DNA of 64,000 bases from Cercis canadensis (lineage: Eukaryota; Streptophyta; Magnoliopsida; Fabales; Fabaceae). The stretch is from contig QAOA01007336.1 in the NCBI GenBank assembly GCA_003255065.1, forward strand, positions 112,259 to 176,258, written 5' to 3'. Each line of letters starts with the position of its first letter. The stretch's first letter is position 1. Positions 23,832 to 34,705 of the stretch are shown here, in pieces. The position numbers were made by a program, and so were the translations under genes. The notes beneath the pieces are model-generated. The model was not told where the DNA came from. It worked only from the letters and a program-made list of their open reading frames with translations, and did not search any database.

Positions 23832-25283
23832 GTTGAAGTGTTTAACTTGCATAAAATGTTAGTAGAGAGTTTTTTTTTTTTTTGAAGTCCTCACCACTCT
23901 TCTCACGTGGTTTTGCTCTTAAGTTTATCACTCTTGACACTCGTGTATGAGATTCTTAAATGGCTTTTATCAAGAATAAGCTCACTCCCTCTTACCTTTT
24001 ACCACTCAATTCCCTCTTTGAACTCTCAATAGGGAGCAAAGGCACAACTGGGCAATCAATAACACAAATGTCCCAAAACAAATCAATCACCTAAAATGAT
24101 AGCTTATGCAAGAAGAATAATAATGCACAAGTAGGGTGGCATGCACAAGATAGAATAAGGAAAAAATATGAAGAGCAAGTTCCAGTCTCAATCTAAATAG
24201 AGAATTAAACCAAGTTACTAAGAAATACACTTTGGTGGCCAAAAACAAGGTAGCTAGCCTTTTACCTAAACTTAGTCAAGTTGGTAAATTCTAGCATACG
24301 ATAGTCTAACCCACTTGGTTTTGTTTTTCTTGTTAGTATCTTAGCCCAATTGAGCTTCTTTCCTTTTTTTTTTTTTTATACTTTTCTGTTTGTAGCACAC
24401 GGCCAAGACACGGCCCATGTTGCACTACACGGCCAGGACACGGCTCGTGTTCAACCCTCAGTGTTTGCTGTGCTCTCTGTCTACCTAACACGGCCAGAAC
24501 ACGGTCTCGGCATGGGGGTGTGTTTTCCACCACCAGTTTCCTCTGCTCAACTTTGTTTCTTTTGAATTTTTGGAACTAATGCCAACTAGAAGCAAATTCC
24601 TAAGCTAAGAAAAGTGCTAAGTACCCCATGTTACAGAATTTAGCCACACTTTAAAGGAGTATTTCAAAACAACTTAGCAATTTCCTATAGATTAGAGTAA
24701 GATTAATCAATTAATCCAGAATAAATGAAAAGGCAGAATACCAAACTAGGCCTTAATGACAGTTAACAGGGACACAATGGGAAATATTTGAAAAGAATAA
24801 CTAACTCAGATTAGGAAGCTTTCAGCCATGGATCTCCTTGAAATTTTCATGCATTCAAGCCACATTTCAGAACATACAACCAGATTTAAAATGACTCTAA
24901 CATGGAATCAATTAAAAATCAAGCTAATGCTCATTCATCTAACTTAAATGAAATTTTCCAGAAATCCATCAACTAGACCAACCATGAAAAACAAGCTTGT
25001 GCACAATCAAAATAGCTCAGTTTTCAAGGATTTGAAGATGAACAACAATGGCAGAAATCTAGAAAATTTTAGAACAACCCAAATTTGATTCAAACAAAAG
25101 GAATTCGATTAATCCAAGCCCAAAAAGCTTTGATCTAACAAGATCCAATGCATATCAACTCAAACTCCATTGATGAATTTTCAGAGATGAGATTTTTTTT
25201 TATTTTCCAGATTTGTTTTAAAGATGAAAACAAAGATTAACAACAGAAATTTAAGATAGATGCCAACCTTTCTTGGAGTCAAT
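23832..25283 (-). other. 5' leader of the CRM-like element
   Basis: About 1.45 kb with no coding frame between primer binding site and gag. It contains reiterated ACACGGCC...GACACGG motifs (24395-24525) like those in the LTRs. Confidence 0.7.
24395..24525. repeat. Reiterated ACACGGCC/GTGT motif in the leader
   Basis: Three or more copies of ACACGGCCAAGACACGGCCC or variants, interleaved with inverted CGTGT. The same motif is in both LTRs (18741-18905 and 25763-25925). Confidence 0.75.
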
Positions 25284-25295
25284 GCTCTAATACCA
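25284..25295 (-). promoter_or_regulatory. Primer binding site, initiator tRNA-Met type
   Basis: Minus-strand TGGTATTAGAGC, two bases after the 5' LTR end. It differs from the usual TGGTATCAGAGC by one base. Confidence 0.85.
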
Positions 25296-25297
25296 AT

Positions 25298-26126
25298 TGA
25301 TATGGGTCCACTTGAAGAATCAAGCCAAATCCAATCCAAATTAGCCAAGGATCCCAAGTAAGGTCAAATAATAGAAAATCAAGAAAAGATGAATGGAATT
25401 AGGTGAAGGCCTTTGATTATCAAATTAGGCAACCTAGTTTCAGCAAAGCTTCACTAACCCTTCATAATCCGTTTAATCAACAATCAACTTGTTCAAGGTG
25501 AAGAAATGAATAAACCGCCACACTCTAGATTGGGGAAGGGGGAGAGTGATAAGGTTTAGATACACCATGCTAGGAATCCACCTAGATGGCTTGAGCTCTC
25601 CATGGAGAGAACAAGAGAGAAACTCTTAATTCTATTATCAAATTCTTAATTCTGATTGCTAAAGACAAAAGCTTTAGCTCCTTAAATAGTTCAGGAGAAA
25701 AACTAACAAGTCTTAAAATAAAATGCCCCAAAAGCAAAATACAACTCAGAGGAATCACTAGCGTGACACGGCCTAATGACACGACCGTGTTCTTTCTGAT
25801 CCTGCCCGTGTTCTACCTCCAGTGATCAGCATATCTCTAGTCATAGGACATGGCCTTGACACGGCCCATGTTCCACTCTAGACATGCCCGTGTTGTTTGA
25901 CACGGCCAAGACACGGTCCCGTGTTTGTCCTTCATAAACTCTTGCAGCTATGCATGTTATCCACTTCACTTGGTTTGTCTTGCTTCTCTCTGAAACCAAG
26001 TCTTCTTCCTTGCATACATGTCTCATCAATGTTTCCACATGCAATTGGAGATGCTTTGCCCTAGACCTAGTCAAGGGACCAACCAGCTCCTCCTTGGACT
26101 CGGCTATGCCTCCTAGATCCTCATCA
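25298..26126 (-). repeat. 5' LTR of the CRM-like element
   Basis: 829 bp, matching 18278-19105. On the minus strand it retains the pol tail frame (EDLGGIAESKEELVGPLTRS) as a non-functional copy, as expected if the LTR includes coding sequence. Confidence 0.92.
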
Positions 26127-26131
26127 CAACT

Positions 26132-26673
26132 GGAGGCATATGTTGTAATCTGCCATGCATAAATTTTCACGAAGGTAAATAGAAGAATAAATTGACATAT
26201 ATTGAAGAAGTGACAAGTACAAAGGTTGCATTCGACAATTGTAAATCAAAGAATTAACTAGTTGGTTAATCTCCCTTAATTGTCTGTCCATGTAAACAAA
26301 GACAAAGGGAAGGGGAAAACTGACAATGTAAACAGGCAATGCTACAAATAAAGAATTGACTAGCTAATTGATATTGATTGTTGGCCCCATGGTTTTCTAA
26401 TGATAACAAACTGCCATAATTATTACTAACATATGTTTGCTCAAATGGCTATTTTAGTGAAGTGTTGTGTGTATGAAGAAGTCTCCTACTTTCTTTTGCT
26501 TAAGGTAAACACAGCATTACCATTGTCACTAAACGCTTTGGATCTCATCTTTGGTTAGTTGGACAATTTGTGCCTGCATAAAGCTTGGGTTAAGCTGCAA
26601 AAAGATGATATGGAGCAAGCCATAGGTTGGCTGGAATATGTGCTTGGCTTGGCAATTTATAGAGAAAGTTGCC
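26132..26673. other. Anonymous AT-rich flank, nothing recognised
   Basis: Right flank of the CRM-like element and the continuation of the pre-insertion site. No ORF or repeat ends were recognised. Confidence 0.4.
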
Positions 26674-26705
26674 ATATATATATATATACATGTATATATA
26701 TATAC

Positions 26706-26795
<90 letters not shown>
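26674..26795. repeat. AT dinucleotide microsatellite
   Basis: About 120 bp of TA repeats with occasional TACA interruptions. Tyr/Ile-repeat frames predicted on both strands are artefacts of it. Confidence 0.97.
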
Positions 26796-27434
26796 GTCTT
26801 GTTCAACTATGAGTGTGATTTCCTTTAATTAAAGAATAATATAAGGAGAAGGAGGTTTCTCACATACTTGGGAGGTATGTTATACCTCCCTAACGTGACA
26901 ACATGACAACCATTGATGTCAAAATATTTAATCTTGGTCATTCATTTTTAACAGTCAAGATTAATTATTTTTTACATCAGTAATTCTCATATTGCCACGT
27001 CAAAGAAGTATGTAATACCAGAATTCCCTTAATAAGAAATTAAGAAAGTTGGATGTGATACTGTGAGAGTCCATGTGTATTGCCCTCTTCACTTCCACAT
27101 GGTACCACTTGACCTATTTTATAGATTGAAAGATTAGATGTGGGATCCGTGTATATAATATAATAAATATACATAAGTAAAAATAATAATAATAATAATA
27201 ATAATATAGTAAAACATTATTAATTGAAAAGAATACTAAAATTTCCTAAAAATAATTAAATACTTTCATTTAAGCTTAATCATTTTATTGTAATTAATGT
27301 GGTTAACTTGTTATAATTTAAATACTTAAATATACGATCTTATTAATGCTTTTAGAGAAAGATGAGTCAATCACACAAAAACCTAAGACACAATTACATT
27401 TCAGCCTTTTCCCTTAGAAAGACAAGCTTGTTCC
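26796..27434. other. AT-rich intergenic DNA with a small AAT repeat
   Basis: Contains (AAT)n near 27187-27207. The area at 26850-27010 has weak inverted similarity around ACGTGACAACATGACAACC that might be a worn MITE, but the ends could not be fixed. Confidence 0.4.
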
Positions 27435-28570
27435 AGTAAAATTCAATTTATTTTCAAATGTACATTATATTGAAGATTTCATAAAATTACGTAAATCATC
27501 TTTTTGTTTTAAAAATTACACAAATCTCTCTTTTAAGGTTTGTTTGGGAGTTACTTTGGAAGAGAAATGAAAGGAGAGGAGAGAAATAAAGTTCCCCTCT
27601 CCCTTATTTGGAAGATTTATTTTAAAAAATGAGAGGAGACCGGTAGGTAAGATGCAACCCCCACACTCTTTTTTTGATTTATTTTCATGTTTCTCCAAAT
27701 TAGGGGGCTTGAAGAGGAAATATGTTACAATGATTATTATGCCCCTTTATTTTTTTTAAAAAAATTACTCATCCCTTTATTAAGAAATAAGTCTATTATA
27801 TTATTTAATTTTATATTAAATATGTCTATTTTAATAATAAAGGGTAAACTAGTAAAAATAGTTTCAATAAATCTTTTCCTTTCCTTTTCTCTCATTTTGC
27901 TCATTTTAATCATCCAAACAAAGGAGAGGAAAACCCCTCCCTTTCTCTTCCCTTCCTTTCCCTCTCTTTCCTCTCCTCTCTTTTCCTTTTCCCTCACTTC
28001 AAGTAAAATTCAATTTATTTTCAAATGTACATTATATTGAAGATTTCATAAAATTACGTAAATCATCTTTTTGTTTTAAAAATTACACAAATCTCTCTTT
28101 TAAGGTTTGTTTGAGAGTTACTTTGGAGGGAAAATGAAAGGAGAGGAGAGGAATAAAGCTCCCCTCTCCCTTATTTGAAAGATTTATTTTAAAAAATGAG
28201 AGGAGACCGGTAGGTAAGATGCAACTCCCACACTCTTTTTTTGATTCATTTTCATGTTTCTCCAAATTAGGGGGCTTGAAGAGGAAATATGTTACAATGA
28301 TTATTATGCCCCTTTATTTTTTTAAAAAAATTACTCATCCCTTTATTAAGAAATAAATCTATTATATTATTTAATTTTATATTAAATATGTCTATTTTAA
28401 TAATAAAGGGTAAACTAGTAAAAATAGTTTACAATAAATCTTTTCCTTTCCTTTTCTCTCATTTTGCTCATTTTAATCATCCAAACAAAGGAGAGGAAAA
28501 CCCCTCCCTTTCTCTTCCCTTCCTTTTCCTCTCTTTCCTCTCCTCTCCTTTCCTTTTTCCTCACTTCAAA
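27435..28570. repeat. Tandem duplication (about 567 bp x 2) of a MITE plus its left flank
   Basis: Units 27435-28001 and 28002-28570 are nearly identical. Each holds about 100 bp of flank (AGTAAAATTCAATTTATTTT) followed by the element beginning GGTTTGTTTGGGAG. The first unit stops inside the MITE's right end at CCTCACTTCAA. Confidence 0.9.
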
Positions 28571-28588
28571 CTCCCAAACAGACCCTTA
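28103..28588. mobile_element. MITE with GGTTTGTTTGGGAGTT-type ends
   Basis: The left end AAGGTTTGTTTGAGAGTT and the right end AACTCCCAAACAGACCCTT (near 28569-28588) are inverted repeats. The interior is purine/pyrimidine rich. No transposase is present. The target duplication is unclear, so the superfamily is not assigned. The first, partial copy starts at about 27536. Confidence 0.7.
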
Positions 28589-29319
28589 TAGTTTAGAATT
28601 CTGTTAGGTAATCCAACACCTATATGTATACTAAAAGTAATCTGGAAAAGTTGATGATATACAGGAAATTATATCAGATTCATTATCTACATTTTTATTT
28701 AAATAATAGGAAAAGAGAGAAACTAAATAAAATGCTTCCAAAACAAAAGTTATAGTGTAACAGGATTTGACATTTTTGGTAACAGAAACCTCCTTTCTTA
28801 TTTTGTAAATTACCGATACCTCCCTTATCTTTAGCTTTAACATAACATAAACTTCCAACATAAAAATTATACTTAAAGAGAGATTTCTATAATTTTTTGA
28901 AAAAAATGTGATGTTTCTCTAATTTTATCAAACCTTATGGAAGGTTTGTTTAGTGTCTACTTTATTTTTAAATCACGAGTAGAAATGCTAGTTTATTTGG
29001 TAAGGTTTCAAGCAAATATTAATTTGAGTCAAACTTAGCTTCAAAATATTGAAACCAAACCAAACTGATTGGATTGAGAAAAATGACTAAACTAAACTAA
29101 ATAGGTTGGTTCTTTTCTTAAAAAACTTCATAATTCTTTCCCTAAACAATTAGAATTGAATTTCATTGAAAATAGAATATACTTCAACATTAGGAAAGAT
29201 TTTTCATCTAAACGTTAAAGTCTCCATAAATCATGGCTCAATACTAATTAAGTAATTGACATAGGCTTTTGAAAATAAAGTACCCAAAATTATAAGATTA
29301 GATCTAATACCAGTATGCC
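28589..29319. other. AT-rich intergenic DNA, nothing recognised
   Basis: No coding frame, tRNA or repeat ends were recognised. Confidence 0.4.
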
Positions 29320-29466
29320 AACATGGTTGGTTTAGCTGGTAAGGATCAAAGTACTTCACTTGCAAAGTCTAGTTTCGATTTTCACTGAAAGCAATTCCCT
29401 TGATAGGCGATCTATATTAAAATCTAGTAGTCTCCCTTTAGTCTAGCTTTTAACTACCAAAAAACA
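29320..29466 (+). mobile_element. tRNA-derived SINE
   Basis: Box A-like TGGTTTAGCTGG at 29328-29339 and a decayed box B (GTTTCGATTTTC) at 29372, the same spacing as in the SINE at 14733. The shared start (GGTTGGTTTAG) suggests one family. It ends in an A-rich run near 29466. Confidence 0.6.
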
Positions 29467-30110
29467 TTGAACACGAGTATTATACAATCAAAATGTATTC
29501 TTAAGAGAAAAAATAATGTTGTGGTCCTCGTACTAGTTCAATTGCTGAAATGCAAAAGTCAGTATGAATCCAAGTCACACTTGCCAAATTTTATCTAAGT
29601 GTAAGATTGATCTTATCTCCTAATAAAAAAAGGAATGACTAGGTCGGTTGGGTTTTAATCAATTCAAATGTTGAAACTCTAAACTAGGCTCTAAAATATG
29701 ACAATTAACTCAAATCCAACTAGACTTATTAGCTTTTAAAACTGAACTAAACATGTGAATTGGGTTCAATTGAAACAGTTTAATCATGGTTGGTCTTTTT
29801 CCTTCGCAAGTTTGAGAACATACCGTTTTGTAAGAGGACTTTTTTTTAAAAAAAAAGTGTAAATATAAATATTACTTTAAGATGTCATTCGGATTCATGC
29901 ATATGTTTAAGCTTTATCATTTAATTTTGTTTTGTTAAAATTGAAAAGCAAATATATAATCGATATTACATGAATCCATGATAGGAAGACAAAATATATT
30001 TGTATCAATTACTTGAAAATGAATAAGAAATTATTATTTTAGAGTAACAACCCCACATATTTAGCTAAATTAATTTATACGAAAGAAAATACCTAATGAA
30101 TAACCATAGG
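29467..30110. other. AT-rich DNA, nothing recognised
   Basis: No feature found. It may include the 3' tail of the LINE that begins at about 30111. Confidence 0.4.
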
Positions 30111-30160
30111 CCCATAGTTTTTTGGTAATCTACGGGGCACAAGCCCAAAACAAAAGACAA

Positions 30161-31054
30161 CTACTGAAACAAAGATCTAGGAAAAGCAACTCCACAAGAG
30201 TCTTCCCTAAGGATGGACCTCACACTAGGAGGAGGTTCATTAAGACATTTCACTTGGAATCCCTTATCATGGGCTTCTCTTGCCATAGCATCTGCACATC
30301 TATTTCCCTCTCTGTAAACATGGGTAAAGTGAAGCTCCCAGCTTTGACGTTGCATGTCCCGTAACTCTTGGATCAGAGGAAAACAAGGGTGATTGTGGTT
30401 CACACAGCTATGCAGCAGCTGTAAGCTGCATTGCGAATCCGTTTCAACAAGCTCTCTACGCAAACCAAGCTCCCATGCTAAACGCACTCCATACACCCCC
30501 ACAATTCAGCTTAAGTAATGGAGCACTGCAGAAAACCAGCAGAGGCATCACGGATAAGACCCCCACTGGCTGCAGTCATGGTAGAAGTTATGAAAGATCC
30601 ATCCGTATTAACCTTGCATCAACCCATTGGAGGAAAGTTCCAAGCAACATGGATGTAGGTGCTGCGTTTCTCATGCACCCTGGACAAGCAACTAACTTTG
30701 TACTCACCGTACTCCCTGACTTGGCCCAAAATGTGAAAAACTACGTCCTCTCTCGCTTGGCTACCCTCATTGAAAACCCAATCATTTCGTGCTTGCCATA
30801 TTGCATGGAGAGCAACTGCAAAGGTTTGAGACCAATCCTGTCCCAACCCCACATCATCTGCAAGGTTCTTGTGAAGCTAGTCATTGGCTTGAAGCCCAAA
30901 TAAATGCTCCCAAGCTCTCGGAACCACCAACCTCCACCAGACCGAGCTTACCGTAACACAATCTCTAAACGCATGGGTAATGATTTCAGCATGCAATCCC
31001 CATCTGGGGCAAAGGGGATCATGAGCCAGATGTCTAGAAGATCTTATATTGTTA
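30161..31054 (-). pseudogene. LINE ORF2 C-terminus: zf-RVT and RNase H
   Basis: From 31054 down: NNIRSSRHLAHDPLCPRWG and HAFRDCVTVSSVWW (the zf-RVT C..C..H..C type region), then LHAIWQARNDWVF. RNase H follows with VNTDGSF near 30600, LVETDSQCSLQLLHS and THVYREGNRCADAMAREA. This is the common plant LINE RNase H, which removes the RNA strand during target-primed reverse transcription. Stops and frame changes near 30877, 30615 and 30500 break it. Confidence 0.85.
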
Positions 31055-31141
31055 GTAACCAACAGTGGTGAATCTTGAACAAAATTATTGAGGGGGCAAA
31101 AAGATACATAGTAATCAATTGAAAAAAAAAATTATAATTAT

Positions 31142-31386
31142 ATTTACAATATTCATACTTAGAGACAAAATACATCATATATTAAAACATTCTTCACAAA
31201 GATAAAATGCATACTAATCTTGATTTGTTGTAGATGTCATGTCAATTGCAAAAGCACAAAANATTTTTTACAATATTCATACTTAGAGACAAAATACATC
31301 ATATATTAAAACATTCTTCACAAAGATAAAATGCATACTAATCTTGATTTGTTGTAGATGTCATGTCAATTGCAAAAGCACAAAAA
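31142..31386. repeat. About 120-bp duplication across a single N (likely artefact)
   Basis: 31142-31261 and about 31267-31386 are near-identical (ACAATATTCATACTTAGAGA onwards), with N at 31262. Confidence 0.85.
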
Positions 31387-31599
31387 GATACCACGAAACC
31401 AAAAAAAATAGTTCATTGTGTAACATATTAATGTATTAAAATTTAGAAATGTGACAACACAAGTAATTAAACTTAATGTTAAATGAAATAACTAAAAATT
31501 ACCTCCACTTAAGTGTTGTTCTCCTCTCTTTTAATGACTTGAAATCATCAATAGTAGAATCAAAACTAAAACTTGCAGCTATTTCTCTTTCAATATAAA

Positions 31600-32115
31600 T
31601 CACAGTATTATCTGCAAGAAATCATCTTCCATCTTATTACGCAACCTTGTCTTAATTATTTTCATTGCTGAAAATGAGCCTTCTGTTGTAGCTGTAGTAA
31701 CTAGAAGAGTCAAGATAAGGTGAATCAACCGATCAATCAAGTAATACACCTTGAATTTCTCTGTTCTTACCAAAGCACAACACAATTCAGGTATAGTTGA
31801 TAGATTCTTTAAATTTGGATGATTGGAAGCATCAACAATAAAGTGCTGAAGTTGAGATTTCAAAATTATCTTCTCTTGCTCAATAAAATCATCAAAATAG
31901 TACTTTCCCACAAGAGTGCAAATATTATCAATGTTGAAAGCTATATAAGCATCCTTAGGAACTAAATGAGAGCTAAGTGTTAAAAGCTCCAATGCTTTAT
32001 CATTAAACTTGTTATTCAACTCAAGCAATTGCTTATCTAGTTGTTTTCTTTTATATATATATATATATATAACTAATTTTGGAAAGTGGACTAAGTAGCA
32101 AGTGGGCTTAAACAT
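31600..32115 (-). pseudogene. hAT transposase C-terminal fragment (ZMYM1-like type)
   Basis: The visible region has LLELNNKFNDKALELL and the hAT dimerisation segment (LLVTTATTEGSFSAMKI, KTRLRNKMEDDFL). Transposases of this family have about 600-800 residues. The zinc finger and most of the RNase H-like catalytic core are missing, and the frame opens in an AT repeat (IYIYIY). It cannot encode an active transposase. Confidence 0.85.
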
Positions 32116-32266
32116 TTTATTAATTTGTTTTGAGGGGGCTATATTTATTTTTTTAAAAAAAAAATTGAATGGGCAAACATTTTTTTAAGAAACTTAATTA
32201 AGAACTTTTTTTGTTTGGGGCGGTTACCCCCCTCTGTCTTAAGGAAGATCCGCCACTGGTAAGCAA

Positions 32267-33463
32267 ACTATTATGTGCCATTAACCAAAGCAAGGTGCAT
32301 ATCCGTTGCGGCCCATCCCACTTCCAGATAAGTTTGAACAGATTATGATTACACTAAGGGGAAGAAACACGAAGGCTCTCATAAGCCATCTTAACCAAAA
32401 GCTCACCATCATGGGACAACCTCCACACTAAAGAATCCTCACCACCCATAGCATTAGGTGGCTTAATACTAGCTATACGGGCACACACATGGCTAGGCAA
32501 GGAACTTACCAAGCATGCCCAGTCCCAACTCCCATTAGACGAACAAAACTGCTCTACCTTTGCCTCTAACACTCCTGCTTGAATTTCCACTGTGGCTAAG
32601 GGCAGTAAGGGCGAGAGTCCATGGGCCCAACTGTCTTTCCAAAATTGAACTCTCTTCCCGTCCCTAAAATGCCAAATAAGGTTCTTATCAACAACTGGCC
32701 AAGATTTACACACTATTTGCCAAAGATTAGAGTTACATGAACACAAATTAATGGAGGGCACAAGATCAATCCCACCATTATATTTGCTACCTAGAACTTT
32801 CACCCAAAGATCATCTCGCTTGTTGACTAAGCCCTATCCTATTTTCATCATAAAAGAGGTGTTCACATCCCTAGTGTGCCACAAGCTTAGACCACCCAAC
32901 TTCTTAGGCTGGCACACAGAGTCCCATTTAACCAAGGAGATTTTCTGCTACTCTTGAGAAGATCCCTAGGGAAATTGTCAATTATGTTTATCCAGCTCAT
33001 CACAAGTGCCCTTTGGAAAAAGGGTCATTTGCATTGCATAGCTGGGCAGAGCAAAGAGCTCCGATTGCACCATGGTAAGTCTTCCTGCTAGGGAAAAAGT
33101 GTTAGCTTTCCAGCAACTCAAACGTTTCATTACTTTCTCCATAATATAGCTAACAGACTTTTTGCTACTACTATTATGCAGAAAAAGAACACCTAAATGT
33201 TTCCGCAAGTCACTGGATATACCAAAACCCAACCTGTGAGCAATTTCGCTACCCCTCACATGACCCACATTCAGAGAAAAACAAACTTTGGTTTTTTCCA
33301 CACTAACCCGCTGCCCAGAACTTTCACAGAAAACATCTAGACAATTCTTGATAGTATCCACTCGCTCCAATGAAGCCTCCCCAAATCAAAAAATGTTATC
33401 TGCAAACATAAGATGTGAGAGATGTGACCCATTGCAGGGAAGAGAGATTGATTTCCATAAACC
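32267..33463 (-). pseudogene. LINE ORF2: end of reverse transcriptase and connecting region
   Basis: From 33463 down: HLMFADNIF, where the RT catalytic F-A-D-D has become FADN, then a stop. Next come SLERVDTIKNCLDVFCESSG, GQRVSVEKTKVCFS, KHLGVLFLH, LSCWKANTFSLAGRLTMVQS, and after frame breaks KISLVKWDSVCQPKKLGG, WVKVLGSKY and KNLIWHFRDGKRVQFWKDSW. It continues to WKWDGPQRICTLLWLMAH just before the hAT insertion. The order and motifs are standard for plant LINEs. Confidence 0.85.
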
Positions 33464-33465
33464 AC

Positions 33466-33697
33466 TTATTAGAGTTAATTATAATTAACAAGTTAGTTCT
33501 GATTAGTTAATGGTTTAGTTGTAATTAGTTAGTTGTTAACTTTCTTGATTTAGTTAATCAGTTACAACAACTTTACCAATATTACTATTTAAAGCATTAG
33601 CTAGTCTTTGTACAGTGACTCGATTCATTCAATGAGAAGACAACTTTCTCTCATATTCTTCTTTCCTCTTTTCTCTATTTGCTTCTGCTTGCTCAAT
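33466..33697 (+). repeat. 5' LTR of a Ty1/copia element
   Basis: About 230 bp, AT-rich, with a TTAATTATAATTAACAAGTT start and a TTTGTACAGTG segment. It ends CTCAATA just before the primer binding site. The left boundary is estimated: the TG start seems mutated. A 3' LTR is not present in the window. Confidence 0.6.
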
Positions 33698-33698
33698 A

Positions 33699-33710
33699 TG
33701 GTATCAGAGC
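33699..33710 (+). promoter_or_regulatory. Primer binding site, initiator tRNA-Met type
   Basis: TGGTATCAGAGC, the standard plant copia/gypsy site, directly after the copia LTR. Confidence 0.9.
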
Positions 33711-33799
33711 ACAATTTTGATTCCTTTTTCTCGACAATTTTTTCTTGATTCTCGATCAATTTTCTGAACTTGATCAATGTTCATTTGATCATTCTCACC

Positions 33800-34705
33800 A
33801 TGGCTGAGATTCCTTCTCCCTTCGCGAATGTCTCTGGTTCTCATTCTTCTACAAGTAAATCCGCCATTGATGAACCTTCGCATCCTTTCTTCTTACATCA
33901 TTTAGATAATCCTGGCTTGATTCTTGTTTCGCAACAACTTACTAGAGAGAATTATGCCTCCTGAAGTCGAGCTATGCTGATTGCTCTTTTGGTAAAGAAC
34001 AAGTTAGGTTTCATTGATGAATCAATCACTAAGCTAGAAGGTACATATATTGATCTTCTTAATTCCTAGTACAAAAACAACAATATTGTCATTTCCTGGA
34101 TCCTCAATTCCGTGTCTAAGGACATTTTTGCTAGTGTAATTTTTTCTGAGACTGCATATGAAATTTGGATTGATCTTAGAGATCGGTTTCAACAACGCAA
34201 TGGACCTAGAATTTTTCAATTAAGATGTGAGTTAATGAACCTAAATCAAGAACAAAGTTCAGTTAGTGTCTATTTCACCAAGCTAAAAACTATTTGGGAA
34301 GAATTGAGCAATTATAGACCTCTTTGCACATGTGGAAAGTGCACTTGTGGAGGTGTTAATGATATTCATTACCATTACCAAATGGAATACATCATGTCCT
34401 TTCTCATGGGTTTACATGATTCTTTTTCTCAAATCCAAGGTCAATTGCTCCTTATGGATCCTATGCCTCCCATCAACAAAGTTTTTGCTCTGGTTTCTCA
34501 AGAAGAAAATCAAAGGAAAATTGCTACGCATGTTTCTTCTAGTCTTGATTCTACTAGCACTATGGCTTTTGCTGCTAAGGTTCATAATTCCAAAGTTGGC
34601 TACCATGGCACTACTGGTACTATGGCTTTTGCTCCTGCTTCTAGGGGAAATAGAGGTCCAAAGAAGGATCGACCATGCTACACTCATTATAAGTTACATG
34701 GCCAC
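33800..34705 (+). pseudogene. Copia gag, interrupted at its zinc knuckle
   Basis: Starts at ATG 33800 (MAEIPSPF). It carries the plant copia gag N-terminus (HHLDNPGLILVSQQLTRENY, then a TGA in place of the Trp codon, then SRAMLIALLVKNKLGFID) and the core (IFQLRCELMNLNQEQSSVS, YFTKLKTIWEELSNYRP, SFLMGLHDSFSQIQGQLLLM). A stop lies near 34068. The frame reaches the C-terminal knuckle (CYTHYKLHGH), where Athila-like element 1 interrupts it. The matching continuation (CYKLHGYPPGYNHK) is at 43092, in agreement with a simple insertion. Confidence 0.88.

Larger units (their letters stand above)
18278..26126 (-). mobile_element. CRM-like chromovirus (Ty3/gypsy), complete structure, defective
   Basis: The two LTRs (18278-19105 and 25298-26126) are about 96% alike by eye and both run TGATGAGGATC...CCATATCA. 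A perfect CAACT target duplication flanks the element (18273-18277 and 26127-26131). On the minus strand the order is 5' LTR, tRNA-Met-type primer site, 1.4 kb leader, gag, zinc knuckle, protease, RT, RNase H, integrase, then a frame that runs into the 3' LTR. The integrase tail (FNVADLSPF, DLRSNPFEEG, GPLTRSRAKHLQ) and the [13 protein letters not shown] motif resemble the CRM clade, which lacks a canonical chromodomain. Frameshifts, stops and a mutated RT active site make it defective. Confidence 0.88.
31063..32258 (-). mobile_element. Truncated hAT element inserted in the LINE
   Basis: The ends are inverted: CAGTGGTGAATCTT at the left and CAGTGGCGGATCTT read inward from the right. The flanks GTAACCAA (31055-31062) and GTAAGCAA (32259-32266) form an 8-bp duplication with one mismatch, the hAT size. 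The LINE reading frame continues across the insertion. At 1196 bp it keeps only the transposase C-terminus. Confidence 0.9.
30111..33465 (-). mobile_element. LINE (non-LTR retrotransposon), 5'-truncated, interrupted by hAT
   Basis: ORF2 fragments on the minus strand are in the correct order: end of the RT, connecting region, zf-RVT zinc-binding region, RNase H, then a 3' end near the CCCCGTAG at about 30135. The left end in element sense is cut by the copia element at about 33466. The hAT insertion lies in the zf-RVT part. Confidence 0.85.

Noticed and set aside
26529-26832. Ile/Tyr-repeat ORFs on both strands
   Set aside because: Produced by the TA microsatellite; no protein meaning.
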